The notes beneath the pieces are model-generated. The model had not been told where the DNA came from and did no database searches. It was given only the letters and a program-made list of their open reading frames with translations. The position numbers and the translations under genes are program-made. A DNA stretch of 64,000 bases from Paraphaeosphaeria minitans (lineage: Eukaryota; Ascomycota; Dothideomycetes; Pleosporales; Didymosphaeriaceae): NCBI GenBank assembly GCA_015832175.1, contig WJXW01000008.1:1674001-1738000 (forward strand), read 5' to 3'. Below, one piece after another: positions 1 through 13,100 of the stretch. Position 1 is the stretch's first letter. Each line of letters begins with the position of its first letter.

Positions 1-2012
1 AGACATCAGGGCACTCTTGGGTGATAAAACAGACGAAAACTCAGACGGTCCAACACAGAACAACCTCATACATGCCATCGGACTTGGCCGGGCGAAAGTT
101 GGTGTTTCGCTCGAAACGCTGATGCCTGAAAGCCAGGAGCAGCGCGACGCACTTCTCGACACATACTTTTCAAATGTTGACCCGGTGATTAGGATCACAC
201 ATAGGCCAAGCTTGATAAACAAAGCACCCTCGTATGCCCAGAACGTACATCCGCTAGTATTCGCCATATTTTATTCAGCAATAAACTCGTTACCACCTGC
301 ACTAGTTGAAAGTAGGTTCGGAGAGTCACGCGAAGAGCTCATGGCGAAGTTTGAGCTGGGTATAGAAATCGGCCTATCGCGCGGAAACTACCTCACCAGT
401 CCAAGCCTGGAGCTTCTTCAGGCCTTTGTTATCTGGCTGACATGTATAACGAGAGAAGAAGATATAGGTTCGTCAAAACTTATGAGTAAACGCGTGCATG
501 TTGCTAAAGCGGCATAGGCAAGGCGTGGGCGCTCCTCGGGATCGCTATTCGGATAGCCTTGAACCAAGGGCTGCACAGAGATCCATCTTTATTTCCAGCT
601 GGCACATTTGATGTGGTTACTGTCGAACTCCGACGAAGGGCCTGGCATCAGATCTGCTCTCTTGAGTTTAGAGCTGCTGAAGCCAAAGGGCAGGAACCAA
701 GCATAGCTGAAGATGACTACACGACGCTGCTACCTCGCAACATTGAAGATGAAGAATTGATCGAGGGTCAGAGTCCAGGAGCGACTCCATATAACGAAGA
801 ACGTTGGACATCCATGACCTACCAATTGATCCGTTTCGTTGGCTCGTGCGCATCACGGAGAATTATCAAGAGTACTTATCGTTTAGAGCGACGCATGCTC
901 GAGTCTGGACTGCATGGTACATCCGGGCCTGATCCTGCTTTGGAACTGCAGACTATATATCAGCAGATCCAGAACATGGTCGAGGAGATGCATGAAGATA
1001 ACTACCGGAAGTTCCTGCGGTTTGCCAGTAGAGATGTCCCCATGCAGAGATTATCTCTTGCCCTGGCAACATTGTTAGAGTGGAGGTGCTATGTGCTATT
1101 CTGGCTTCGAATGCCACGCGCCTTCCGAGACTTGGTCTTTTCAATCGATGTGCGAAAATCGTGAGTACTATAAGAACATTGTCAAAATCCAGTTGACTAA
1201 CCAATGTTTTGCTGCAGCATTTTCGAGAAATCCGTGAACATAATTGAGACCTTGAACGGCGCTTCGGCAGACGTGGATGCAGCGCGCTTTCAATGGCACA
1301 TAGGTACCATGTCCTTTTTGAATTTCTTTCTGTAGCTAACGCAATCAGGAGGCCATGCTGCATTCCAGGCGATCATGTAAGTTTTGATATGAGGCACACC
1401 CAACTCCGCTAACCTTCATCTACAATCAGGCACGTCCTCTCTGAGCTACGTAACCCGCTTTTTGACGCCCCAGATCGATACCGGGCCATTCGAGCGCTTC
1501 AGCTTTTAAAATTGCTCAAAGAGCAAAATCACACCCGGCCTTGGCAAGTAGTCAAGAGCATGATCGATAGACTCGTTGGTGAGCAGGGAAGCGCACAGTC
1601 AAACCAACCCGAAGCCTCGTCGCTCCCCTACCGCAATACTTCACAGACGACAACATCCCTCCCTCTCAAAGGGGTGACAATGTATCCCCAGGCCGTAACC
1701 TCATTTCCTAAACAAGAGTCGCTTCAGACGATCATGGCGCCGGCCATTGAGACGCATCCGCCTCAACTGTTGCAGCCAATGCAGACGGTTGAACAGCCGG
1801 AAATATATTTCAACGATTTCAACTTTGACAACATCATTGGCGATACGCAGACGAATGGGGAACCGCCGGAGCTCGACTTCGTGGGTCTACTTGTACCACG
1901 GAAAAGCATAGCTAACACCGTCCAGGGCTTTTGGGGCGACCCGATCAATTTTGGCAGTGAACCGATAGACTTCCCAATAGATGGAGGATATGCAGCAACA
2001 TGGACCAGTTGA
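1..2012 (+). CDS. Fungal-specific transcription factor, C-terminal part (5' truncated)
   Basis: This is the C-terminal part of a zinc-cluster-type regulator; the DNA-binding end lies before the window. The frame is open from base 2. Five exons join in phase: to 467, 518-1160, 1218-1303, 1349-1376 and 1430-2012, with introns of 45-57 bases and GT..AG ends. At least 601 codons are present. The first exon looks like the fungal transcription factor homology domain: a stretch resembling YFSNVDPVIRITHRPSL, then FAIFYSAINSLPP and, across intron 1, KAWALLGIAIRIALNQGLHRDP. After residue 400 or so the protein becomes Gln/Pro-rich and low in complexity, as is usual for activation regions. The family binds DNA in the nucleus; the target cannot be read from this part. 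Neighbours downstream (MFS relic, secreted esterase) are typical accessory genes. I am confident of the family and less so of each small exon. Confidence 0.85.
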
Positions 2013-2438
2013 AGACCACCCACATCTGCAGGGCTGGTGAACACACTCTTAGTAGTCGCCAGCGTGGCGTACGCCAATTCCGAGTCCTGATTGTTCCGAG
2101 CCGGAGCGTCGAGGCGCTAGATCAATCTTCTAAGGAAGTTTATCAATAACGCGCCGGCTTCTAGAGGGCAACAGTTATCGTTCGTGAGTAGTCTGCTAAC
2201 GCCGTCTGCAACGCGCCCTTTGTGAGGTTGTTGCATCAGGGCTCGGAGTTGATCGCAGAGCGAATCAGACTTACTCCCTCGCTGTTAGCCGCGATTGCCT
2301 TTCACTTGCACACTACGAACAACCCCAAGGATTCATACGATAATATCTGGGTCGTGGTCATGAGATCATGTGTTTAACTTCTCGATATTTGAAGCAACAA
2401 CACTATGCGAAAGGGCGGCCTGAAGAGTTTGTGCGCTG
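2013..2438. other. Intergenic, possible decayed coding sequence
   Basis: This stretch lies between the transcription factor and the MFS relic. About 2206-2367 on the plus strand stays open with a protein-like composition (for example RLLHQGSELIAERIRLTPS) but has no ATG in frame and no recognised family. It may be a relic of another gene, or chance. Confidence 0.3.
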
Positions 2439-2777
2439 GAACAGGATATCGCGATAATTTTTCTTCTCCCAGAAACCTACGCTATGGTACTCTTTCGTTG
2501 GAAGAGACAGAAGGCAAACAGTAAGCCTCCTCGTTTATCGTTCAAGGAGCGGTACGCACAATATCTGACACGTCCCTGGAACATGCTCTTCACATAGCCT
2601 AATCTGTTCACTCTTGGCCTTTACTCCGCGTTCATCTGGGGCATTCTGTACCTAGACCTCACCGCATATCCGGCCGTTCTTCAAAAGGACCGGGACTGGA
2701 GTCAAGGAAAGTCTGGGTTATCTTTCATTGGCATTAGTGTTGGTATGGCTCCTGCGACGGCAAGTCACCTTGGATAA
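2439..2777 (+). pseudogene. MFS transporter relic (internal fragment with in-frame stop)
   Basis: One continuous frame from 2439 to the TAA at 2775-2777 encodes the central loop and following helices of a multidrug-type MFS transporter. It contains FLLPETYAMVLFRW (family motif LPETYAPVLL), then LSFKERYAQYLTRPWNMLFT, a TAG at 2595-2597 where the family usually has Glu of the TEP motif, then GLYSAFIWGILYLDLTAYP and LSFIGISVGM. The N-terminal six helices and the C-terminal helices are missing on both sides. With no ends and an internal stop it cannot make a transporter. Because the reading frame itself is otherwise intact over 110 codons, decay looks fairly recent, or the piece was moved here by rearrangement. 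Confidence 0.8.
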
Positions 2778-4816
2778 ATGACTACCGACCATACGCCTTG
2801 GCTAGAAAGCTGGAAAGAGATCAAGGACCGCTTGCGAGTATATTTCGACGAACAACCTCCGCGTGTCGAGGTGAAACTTACAGATGGGGTTGTGTACCAT
2901 ATCATGGATAGGGGGCCTGCCCAAAGCCAAGACCTCAAATACCTCATAAACCGTGCACTAGCGCCATTACGATACCTACGCCTGTGCAATTCAGCTCCAG
3001 CTCAAAACACATGGCGCTTCCCAAGTACCCCTTAATCGACCTCGATCTTGCACCAGCTTTTTCTAGAGCCGTAACAGCTGCGTAAGTGCGTTCGGCAAGT
3101 TCGGTCGATGGCTCCCAGGTCCGTAGGCGAGGCCCAAGCCTTAGCGTGCCTCAACCACCCGCAATGAAAACGTTTCTATGTATGTTGAGATAAAAACAAG
3201 AGACATTTGGTTAATAATTCTAGTACCGCACCAATATAGGAGGGAAAGTCTTGGTTGAAGCTTATCCTTGCTGTCGATAGACTGCGTGAGGTCCTGGCAC
3301 ATGCGATGTCCCTCGACAACCTATTCAAGACTACGAAAGAAGATGAGAGAAAGCTATGGAGCTTGACGAAACCAACGCACGCTAATTCTAGTAGGTGACT
3401 ATCTCGCAATTTAGTTACCGTTCGGTGCAGAAATGGAAGCTGCCGTTGATTTTGCACTAAACAACTTCATACCTTTCTCCGAGTTGTTTCTGAGCGACGA
3501 CTTTTAATGTACACGTTCCGCTAAGCCGACTTCGTGGATTGCTGGTCTCGTCGAAGAATCAACTGTGTTCGGTCAACTGCGTCTCGACTTTGCATGCAAA
3601 AGGTTGGCGTGTAGATTACTAATCCACCACCTTGTCACGACTCTGTCAGATCATGATCGTTTGCTCACTTTGAACATTGTACTGAGCCAGGAGAGCGACG
3701 CCACGAGAATATCAACCCTAGCAGACTTCTTGGGCTCGACCGAGTTGGGAAAGAAAAGAAAAGGAGGCAGAAGGGAAACTCCGCAAGCTTTGCTAAACTG
3801 TGGGATGAACTTCAACACGTTGACGGGAAAAACAAGCTGCATAGGGAGATGGAGATTGGGACCTTTCACGTGCAGAGTGACAGCTTTGACACCGATCCAT
3901 AACACACTTCCCCTTCCTCCATCGCACGTCGCTCGTACGCCTATGCGCCTGAAACAGAAGCGATGCGATGCAAGGGCTCATGTCCATCGCAGCGTTTAAG
4001 GCGCAAGCACCCTCATTGGGCTCTTTCTGATCGTCGCACATAAGCGCCTCCAAATGGACGATCCGCCATCACGAGCCAGTACACATGATGATCCAGACGC
4101 CACGGCGTATCTTTCCAAAGACATCCTCGGTAAAAAGGAAAATAGCTTCACTCGCAACTCGACTGTCATAGGGATGACCGCTGGGATATATTGCTTCGAG
4201 CGTTCGAGCCCTCCCACCCGCATCCCTGACCGTCACACTGGCTCATACAGCACACCATCCCCTATCGTGGACTGATTCCATCAATCAGTGCCGCTTAAAC
4301 CCCTGCACACAACAGCCTTGTGATGCTCAATTGCCGCGGAGGGTCCACCAAATCGGGCAAGAGGATGTTCGTTCCTGAACTTTGTCCATTTTCGGCTAAT
4401 AATACGAGCGGCACAGGCTAGACCCTGAATGTTCCAGACATGGATAAAATCGGTGTGCAGCCCTTTCCACCTCGCTGATGCTCACCGGATCTGATTTGTA
4501 TACTCGGCCCCGCTAGTTTCCTGTTTTTACTCGTTCTTTTCAGCAGTCGAGCCAGCAGTGGGCCGTCGCAAACAATAGACCCCGAGTTTTGTGGCATTGC
4601 CATTTTGAGATTAGCACTGTATTTTCCGGGGGCGCTGAGGTGCAAACGAGCGGACCTCCGATCAGGCCCACGACATATGTGTACGGTGCTTTGTCTACCC
4701 CCCTTGTCCTTTTGGTGTGTACTTGAATCTTTTCCCATGATGCACCTTTGCACTCACCGATCTTGATCTTCTCCTGGGGCGATTCTTCAGCACTGCATCT
4801 GCCGTCCCCCATTACG
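2778..4816. other. Long intergenic region without a recognised gene
   Basis: Only short open frames occur (for example 2778-3035 and 3565-3999 on plus, 3176-3457 on minus). None shows a recognisable domain, splice pattern or gene-like composition. The region probably holds relic DNA next to the MFS fragment and the promoter of the esterase gene at 4817. I see no inverted-repeat or transposase evidence for a mobile element. Confidence 0.5.
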
Positions 4817-7714
4817 ATGGCCTACTATACCTCTATTTGTAATTTGTTTTATCTATTAATACAGCTCTACATCGTCGGAGACGTCATTGCGAGTCCATAT
4901 TCATACCAGCAGGTCGCCCGTCATAACGTCGATGACCCCGAGGACTTCACGCAATGGAACCCCAAGCAACTGCTGCCCCGCGCCGGACAATGGCTGCGAA
5001 TAATGCCTCTCGGAGCATCTATCACCTATGGTCAGCGAGGTGATGGCAAAACAACCAATGATTTGTCGCACAATGGGTACCGAAAGGCCCTCAGGGATCA
5101 GCTCAGGTCGCGTGGCTACAATGTCAACATGATCGGATGTGTATCATCCGGGCAGATGAGAGACAAACAGCACGAAGGCCACCCTGGCTTCCTGATATCC
5201 GAAGTCGCGACCAAGGTCTCCTGTGCCATAGAACAGAAGCCCAATCTCGTGTTGATCAATGCTGGGACAAACGATGCGATGCGGGCGGATCAGAACGGCG
5301 GGGCTTCTTTCGCCCAAGGAGCTCAGGGTCGCATGAAATTAATCATCGACGACATTTTCAAACAGGTCAACGATGTTACCGTTGTCCTATCGACTTTACT
5401 CCCGAATGGCGATGCCGCTGCGAACAAGCACGTGGGCACTATCAACGCTGGGTACCGTAACCTTGTCTCCTCGTATCAATCTGCAGGTAAAAAGGTGCAG
5501 CTTGCCGACATGAACACGGGTTTCATTGCTGCATCGGAGCTTCCTGACGGCACGCACCCAAATGATACGGGCTATAAGAAAATGGCTGCGGTTTGGGACC
5601 AGGCTTTCGTAACGGCAAACAGCAGAGGCTGGATCAAGGATCCGATCAATACGGGAAAACCAGATGACGTCTATGACTGCGACACCTCACCAGCCAGTTT
5701 CAGCGAGGCTACCTTGACACAACAAGGCAGTGGAGCAGACGATGGCACCTACGCTCATGCATCGCAGGGTATGGGTATTGTGACGTCAGATTCATTGCAC
5801 GAGAACAGCAATGCCGCGACCAAGGGACAATGGGTTAAGAACTACCATTTCGCGCATCTTATCAACGATGGTGGTGATCGCGGTCAGGAGACTGATGAGC
5901 TCATCCGCATTACTGACTCAATACAACCCGTTGCCGACAATGGCATTCCACTCTTCTCGTTCAAAAATAACAACGGAGGAACGTTTGCCTCTAGCTGGAC
6001 GACCTTCGACCCGAAAATGCATTGCAACAACCGTGGCGCGCACTGGGGAGATGTTAACAACGATGGATTGGATGATCTTATTTGCATAGGCCCAGTAAGA
6101 ACCTCGCTTGTAATCCTGGTTCAAGCATGCTGATTATTTACTGTAATAGGAAGGCAACATGTATGTGTCTATCAACAAGGGCGGCAATCCTCCTAACTTT
6201 GTGTACCTTGACAATGTCAAGAACGCGGAGGGAACTCAAGAATTCGTACGTATTGGTGACATTGACGGTGATGGCCGACTCGACTACTGTGTAATTAAAG
6301 GCACGGGCTCCTTATACTGCTGGCGAAACGGTGGCACAGGTGACAATCCTGTCTGGGAGCCTATGGCCGGAGGAGACGCTGTGTTTGATTCGTCAAGTAT
6401 CGGAGCCGTAGGCAGCATTCGTTTGGTCGATATCAATGGCGACTTCAGGTCCGACATCATCTCTATATCTTCCATTGGCAAGTCCAGAATCTTCATCAAC
6501 CAACGAGGAACGAAGGAGGATGGTGCAGGCCTGAAGCCTCATTGGATCGAGGCTTCAGCAGCCCACGGTGGAGGTTTTGCTGACAGAACTGTGGATTATT
6601 ACAAATTTGGCAGGGTCTATGGATCTGGCAGAGCTGACTATATTGCCATGAAGGAAACTAATGTGAAAGACAACCTGGGTTGGAAGCACACATACGACTT
6701 TGAGATATACAAGAACACTGGCTCAGGTGGCAGGAAGGTCAAGGGTGTAAGTGATCCCCGTTGTTGTATGAAAGTTATATTTTCTGATATAACACAGGAT
6801 GGCGTGTACTACTGCGACATGTTCGGTAGAGGTCATGACGATTACCTCTGGGTATACGAGGCTGGCAACGTTAATCTCTATGAAAATACCGGCAAGCTCC
6901 CAAACTGGAAAGGGCACGGCGAGATCTTTAACGTGGGTCGCGACCGAAAAGGCATCCACTTCGGTGATTGGAATGGCGATGGTCTCTGCGACATTCTAGT
7001 CGTCGATAAGAAGACTGGGGCGGTCGACTTGTGGCAAAATACCTGGAATGTCAGAAAAACATCACCCACGTTCTCCTACAAGGGTCAAGCTATTGCTGGC
7101 AGTTGCAACCAAGGATGGGGCGTCTCTCGCTACGATCTAGGCGTCCGATTCGCTGACGTCGACGGTGACGGCCGTGTCGACTACCTCTGCCTTGACCCGC
7201 GGGGAACAACAAGCGCCATTCTCAACACAGAGAAGGGCTTCAAAAACGCGGGTCAGATCAAGTACACTATTGGCAAAGATCGAGCCGAACACCGATTTGC
7301 CGATGTCAACAACGACGGAAAAGCCGATTTCCTCGCCGTAGACAAGGTAACCGGCAAGGTATCTGTGTTCACCAACCAAGGACAGAACAAAGCCCTGCAA
7401 GCCTTTGGCACAGGAGACAGCTCGTTCACCTGGGCCGAACAGCAAGGAATTTGGATGGATGGTGTGGATCGCGGTGCGAATATGTTCTTCGCTAGAATGG
7501 TCAGTAATACCCGACGTTGCGTGAGACTGCTCAGCTGCTAACCTTCGAACAGAGCAATGACACAAAGCGCATCGACTTCGTGCGAAATTTGCCAGCGACG
7601 GACATTGCTTACACGTACTTCAACCGGCCATGCAAAGGAGGGGGTGACGACAACACATCCGACCTGCCTCTACCTACAGTTCCCAGTACTCGACGTCTGA
7701 ACCAAATATCTTGA
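4817..7714 (+). CDS. Secreted SGNH (GDSL-like) hydrolase with FG-GAP/VCBS repeats
   Basis: A likely extracellular esterase or acetylhydrolase. Exons 4817-6094, 6150-6746, 6798-7499 and 7553-7714 join in phase to give about 912 residues. The second intron is 51 bases with no stop, so an unspliced read-through stays in frame. The start at 4817 gives a signal peptide with a hydrophobic core (LFYLLIQLYIVG). The SGNH domain covers about residues 60-280: block I is PLGASITYG (Ser nucleophile), block III is NAGTND, and block V is DGTHPND (Asp/His). The C-terminal half carries at least six repeats with calcium-binding loops, such as GDVNNDGLDD, GDIDGDGRLD, GDWNGDGLCD, ADVDGDGRVD and ADVNNDGKAD, which in this family build a beta-propeller. 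The substrate is probably an esterified cell-wall or plant polysaccharide, but that is inference. No glycan-binding module of a named family was recognised. Confidence 0.9.
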
Positions 7715-8389
7715 TGAGCTGCTTTCAGGGCACACCGGCTCCAACATGCCCAGTGTATATATTCCAAAACTTGAATGGCGGGGCAGACGTAAACGGCATT
7801 GCTCTAGCCGAAGAGGCGACATCTTGAGAAGATTTTTGTTTTTTAGTAGAATTTTCCTCAGCGATACTTAATGACCGTTGCGAATTCTTCAGCATCTTCC
7901 AAAGTGCGCAATGTTGGTGATGTGTGAGATGTAGGTACACCAGGCTCATGGTCATGGTGGACCCAGGCATTTGTAATCCGCACTACAATCCATCCGTATG
8001 CCTTCCCCGCGCATCGATCTGTCCTGAGCGGACGCACACTTACACGTTTCCATGCACAAACAAAGAAATCGTCCGCACTGATGACATCGTTCCAGTGACT
8101 CGAAGGCAACTGTGCCTAGGTATGTGTGATATCCGTTGTGAGAGCCAATCAGATGCAAGCTGCGCCTCGCTGGCACACGGGGGCCACTTCGACGCGTATG
8201 TGACTGCGCCTCCTACCGCGCGACTAAATATCAAAGTAGGTAGCCTTAGGTACCGCAGGCTGAGGTTCCACGATATTTTTTCAACCGATTCACTTCACTC
8301 TTTTCCATCTTGGGGCACGTGACACTGAGTACTGAGCCTGAGAATTTGTGATCACACAACGCTAGCAAGACAGCGTCTTCAGTAACATC
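7715..8389. other. Intergenic, no gene seen
   Basis: Only short overlapping frames on both strands with no family resemblance. It holds the end of the upstream transcription unit and the promoter of the gene at 8390. TAGGTA-type words occur near 8240-8256, as in other intergenic regions of this window. Confidence 0.4.
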
Positions 8390-9860
8390 ATGGCATCCCA
8401 CGAGTTCGAGAAGGTCATTGAGAAGGCTTGCACAGACCTAGATATCGCTGGTTGCGCGTTGCTGGCTACTAATCGCGATGGTAAGCATCTTCAAAATACT
8501 TAGGTATCATACGACGCAAAAGCCAGACGCGACTTTCTCCTTTCGTTAAGCGAACATTCGAGACCATGGTCATTGCTAAGCATATCCACAGGTTCATTCA
8601 CCTATGCGAAGTCTTTCGGAAAAGCCGCCCCCGGCGGGGATAAGCCTTTCCAGCTCGATACTGTTGCATGGACAGGGTGCGTCTACGGGTTCACCTGCCG
8701 TCTTTGAAACAAGCCACCTGACAATTCACAGTATAAGACCCCACGCACTTATTGATATTGCATGCGGTCTTAGCACAACATACTAACCCACCCCAGCATC
8801 CTGCACCAAACTCCTCGCCTCCCTCGCAGCCCTCTACCTAGCCTCCACCAACAATCTCTCGCTCGACGACCCCGACCTCCTCCCCAAGCACATCCCCGAA
8901 CTCGCCTCCAAGCCCATCCTCCTCCCCCTAGGCGAAGATGGCACATTCCACGAAACCCCCCGCACCAAGCCCATCACCCTGCGCCACCTCCTCACGCACA
9001 CCTCCGGCCTCGTCTACGACTTCATATCCCTCCCCTCGATGGCCTGGGCCAAAGCGAACGGGAAACACCCCAGTCGCGGCAGCACCGTTCCCGAGCGCTT
9101 CGACAGCCCGCTTGCCTTCGAACCGGGGGCCAGCTGGATGTACGGCCCGGGCATCGACTACGCGGGTTTGCTCGTTGAGCGCGTGTCCGGGCGTACACTA
9201 GAGGAGTACCTGAAGACGCACATCTTGTCGCGGGTCGGCGTCAAAGACATGACGTTCCACCTGTCCCAGCGGCCAAATTTGCAGGAACGACTGGCACCCT
9301 TTGCGTACCGGGCCGCTGGCGGCCTGGTCGCCGCCACGCCCGAGAGCCCCAAGCACGCGCTCACACCGTGGCTGACGCAGGACGGTAACGAAGTCTCCGG
9401 CTGCTTCGGGGGGCAAGGCATGTTCACCTCGGCGGAGGAGTACGGCAAGGTGCTTCGCGGCGTGCTTGACGGCTCCCTCATCCCTCCCTCCCTCGCCGAA
9501 GACTTCTTCGCGCCGCAGCTCAACCAGGTGCAGGCCGATGCCATGAACGGGCTCCTGCAGATCGACCAGATGAACAACATGATGGGCTACACGAGGAAGG
9601 ATGTGCGCAAGAACTGGGGGCTGGCGGGCCTGCTGCTGGATGCGGATGATCACGCCAAGGGCAGGAAGGAGGGTACGATGGTCTGGGCTGGGATGCCGAT
9701 GCAGCAGTGGTTTGTCGATCGCAAGACGGACCTGTGCGGGTATTTCATGACGCAGATCCTGCCCACGGGGGATCAGAAGGCTGCGGAATTGTCGGGTGTG
9801 TTTGTGGATGGGGTTTATGCGCTTGTTCGCGAGGGCGGGAGGGAGATGGGGCGTCTCTGA
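8390..9860 (+). CDS. Beta-lactamase-fold serine hydrolase (class C/transesterase-like)
   Basis: A member of the fungal beta-lactamase-related family (esterases, transacylases such as LovD relatives); activity unknown, probably cytosolic because no signal peptide is seen. Exon 1 is 8390-8480, exon 2 is 8592-8676 and the last exon is 8797-9860. The nucleophile motif SxxK is SCTK at the start of the last exon, followed by LLASLAALYL; the Y-containing motif is MYGPGIDYAG, and a typical HLLTHTSGL stretch lies between. Exon 2 and the last exon do not join in frame with the obvious splice sites (8677 and 8796). A 35-base exon at 8732-8766, with AG before it and GT after it, restores the frame and gives about 424 residues, but it puts an odd 12-residue insert before SCTK. 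The alternative is a one-base lesion. The 3' part is solid; the joint near 8680-8800 is not. Confidence 0.8.
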
Positions 9861-10167
9861 ACTGCGGCAGGCTGGCATCTCGTGATGTGTTTGCGGCAAA
9901 TATTCACATACACGCTGGCGCACACAGTGTAGACTAGCTTTACGATGCTATCAATTGGGGTTCAAGAGTACGGACAAGAAGCTCGTATTCGTAGTAGTAC
10001 TCCTGACCCCTATAAGGCTAGCGTGGTGTGTAATACCTATGTGCGCCCCTTCGTACATCTAGCCTTTTTCAAAGGATTACGCCATCAAATGCAAATCTGA
10101 TATCTTGTCGAGAAGAATCATGCCCAATCCACCCAAGAGCTTCGCCGTTGATCTATCCACTACGATC

Positions 10168-13100
10168 TCATGGACGTGACTCCACCCCCTCCAGTGCCTC
10201 ACCACCCTCCTTACACCCGCGCTCAGCGCAAACCGGATGACTTGGGTCGTAGATCTCACCGTTTCTACATTTGAGTCAGCTTTATGAGGCTCACCCCTCA
10301 TATCCCTACTCAACTTACTCGTTGACCAGTTGCATACCAACATTTTCCGAAGTCCGCAATGCCCACAGGAGAGGAAGGATACCATCAGGCACCGTCTGCA
10401 GAAAAGCATCGTTCTTGTAGCTAGATTCGTTCTTGATGAGACCGACCAACTCAGGGGCAATTTCGCTCATGGGCTTCGGCTCGACAGTGTCGAAGGGGTC
10501 CAGGATGTCACGGTGGCCGTGCTTTCGCCACTGTTCTGGATCGAAATATATGGTACGCTTATGTAGTTGTTCCAGCATGATTTCGTTGTATTCTGGCGGT
10601 GGTCCGAATTGGAATTCTGCAGGGCGATGTCAGTGGATGATGACAGCTGTAGAACATGTGTACGATGCGATGAGTGACACTGAGAGTGGCAGCCACCGAT
10701 GACCAATATAGGCTCTCTCAAGGTACTCAGACCTGTCCTGTATGTACTTGAGAACAGTAGAAACGAGGACAGTGCTTGTGAAAAGACACCTGCAGCACTC
10801 ACCTGCAGCCATGCAATCAGGCTGGTGTTCCTGCGTTCCTTCGCAAATCATGCATGGCACATTCTGGCTCAAAGACATCAAAGCCGTGCTGAACTCGTCT
10901 CTGGGATTGTAGCGCGCTCCAATCTCTGTCACCTCGACCGAAATCTCTGGTAATGTGGATTGTGGCTGTTCTGTCTTCATGCAGAGGGTGGAATGGGACT
11001 TCCAAGCTGCACGCTGACAGGGAGAGCTGCAGTACCAGACATCTTTGCAGCCACTGCAATGTGTAGTCCAGGCTTCAGGTATCTTGGGGACGCGTTTGCA
11101 TTGAGCGCATGAGAGTCGTGGATCCACAGCCGGAACAGGCTCTCTACGCTGTCCTTGGTGCTGATTGTCGTGTTGCTGGCCTCCGACGCTGGGACTTTGA
11201 GGGGCAATCGAAATTGGAGATGTAAGATTCGGTGATTGATCTTTCGCGATGCTAGTTGAAACACCTTCTTGAGAGTCCAACGCTACGAGGCCATGGTGAT
11301 CTATCGCCATAGCTGGGTGTTTTCCACGAGGGCTTGAAAACTTTTCCGGCCCCTGCCGAGCTTTTGCAGCATCGTCGAGCACCGCCGGCAAATGTTTTGC
11401 CAATGGCTGACCCTCAGCACCTTTTTGCTGGTTCTGGCGACTATGGTCGCTGTTGGTCATTGTGGTTGGCTGTTTGGGAAGCCGCACTGCAGTCTTGCCC
11501 TGTTCAGGAACTGATGATACTGGACCTACTTCTGTAACAGCGACCTTGAGAGAACCCAATGTCAGTTCCAAGACTTGCCGGGATGTCGCTTCGGTGGGAG
11601 GTAGCAAAGCGGTACCGTTGATGTGAACGGACTTCGGTAAGGGGTCCAGTCCTTCTTGAAGAGGAACCTCGTCTGTTATAATTGCTTTCGGACCAGGTGC
11701 CTCCTGACGTTTGTTTGTCTTAGAATGCACTTCGCCAGACACACCGGATTCTAGAACATCCGAGAGACGAGCATTAATTTGTGACGGGCGATGGAACGGA
11801 GACGGCTGCGTCGCGATCGAGGCAGCCGCATTGGCTGGAGAATGTATGCCTCGAGGCGGGAGGGGTAGTGGAGGGTTGGAGGACCGGTATGGAGCGCCTA
11901 GCATTGAAGTACGTGGAAATGCATATGATGGTGGATGTGATGCAGCGCTTGGCTGAGGCGGTACGGATTGATTAGGAGCGCCCCTAAGATGCTGAGTGAA
12001 GTGTGATGAGTGCGCAACATGAGCCGCTATACTAGACTGGGAGCTTGGTGAAAGATGTTGTTGAATCTGTGACGGGACCGCAATCTTATAGGACCTTGTA
12101 ACTTGGGTATCAGTGGCTAGCGGTACCCCAGCCTCAGCAAGCTGTATCTGCGGTCTATTCGGGAAGATCGGGGCTGACAGCGTCGTTCTTGGTGTGTTTG
12201 GGATGAACAATGTAGACGAAGATGGACCACGTCGTGCATTCGGGGTGGATTCTGTAGCGTATGAAGTAACCCCAACAGCTCCGCCATCAGGCAGGCGTTC
12301 GTGTTGCTGAACTACGTGTGGCTGCTCCGCGGGCCTTGGTCTTGCTTGCTGCTGATAGAGCGGTATTCTCGGCAGCTCTTGCTGCGCAGCTGCATGTGCA
12401 GGGAGAGTCCGCGCACTTGCAACGATGGCAGGCGCGCGAGCTTGATTCTGCGCGAACAACGACGGGTTGTGCGCCCGCGAAACTGCCAAACCAACATTAT
12501 CTCGTCCCTTGTTATATTGCGGGTGCAGTGATGGTACGGCAGCGGTACGAGCCGGGGGAATAGGAGCCATACCAACTCGGCCTCGATGAGATTGCGGAGG
12601 GGGCATATTCTGATTCGGACTTGCTGAAGGGACACTCCCTTGCCCTAACCCTTTCGGACCCTCCCGCATGGCAGAATTGGGGGGTGATTTTCTGGAAGGA
12701 TTGAAGCCAGCTGGTATGTTTGGCGTGGGCCGAAGCGGCGCAAGAAGCGATCCACCAAAATATCTACCTTCTCGGCATAACTGCAGTGCTGGGTGAAGGG
12801 AGATTGGATAACCCTAGTATCATTAGCAGATTCCCGATTATGGGAAGCAGTGATTTTTGATGTCAAATCAGACAATGCTTCTAGGTTCAACTTCACTCAC
12901 TGGTATCTCATGTGCTAGTAGCGGCGGCAAGCCCAACAGTGTTCTTTCTTGGGCAATGGTGGCCATGTGTTGCCCAGCAGTTCCAGAGCGAACTACTTGA
13001 TAGATGTCGGTGTTTCCGGGTATCCATTTCAATATGATCTCCCTGTGCCAGGGTCCACGTGCGCCGTGATTGTACGCAATGAGCAAGTGCTCGGGGCTCT

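Noticed and set aside
9198..9923. 241-codon frame antisense to the beta-lactamase-fold gene
   Set aside because: An antisense shadow of a GC-rich coding exon; the sense strand carries the family motifs.
10077..10167. Alternative longer C-terminus of the MYND protein
   Set aside because: It needs a frame that the splice sites do not give; the spliced frame (NGEIYDPSHP) ends at 10168.
10741..10802. Possible intron in the MYND gene (GTGAGT at 10802)
   Set aside because: Splicing to the nearby acceptor puts a TGA in frame, whereas the unspliced frame reads a plausible helix into LERAYIGH.
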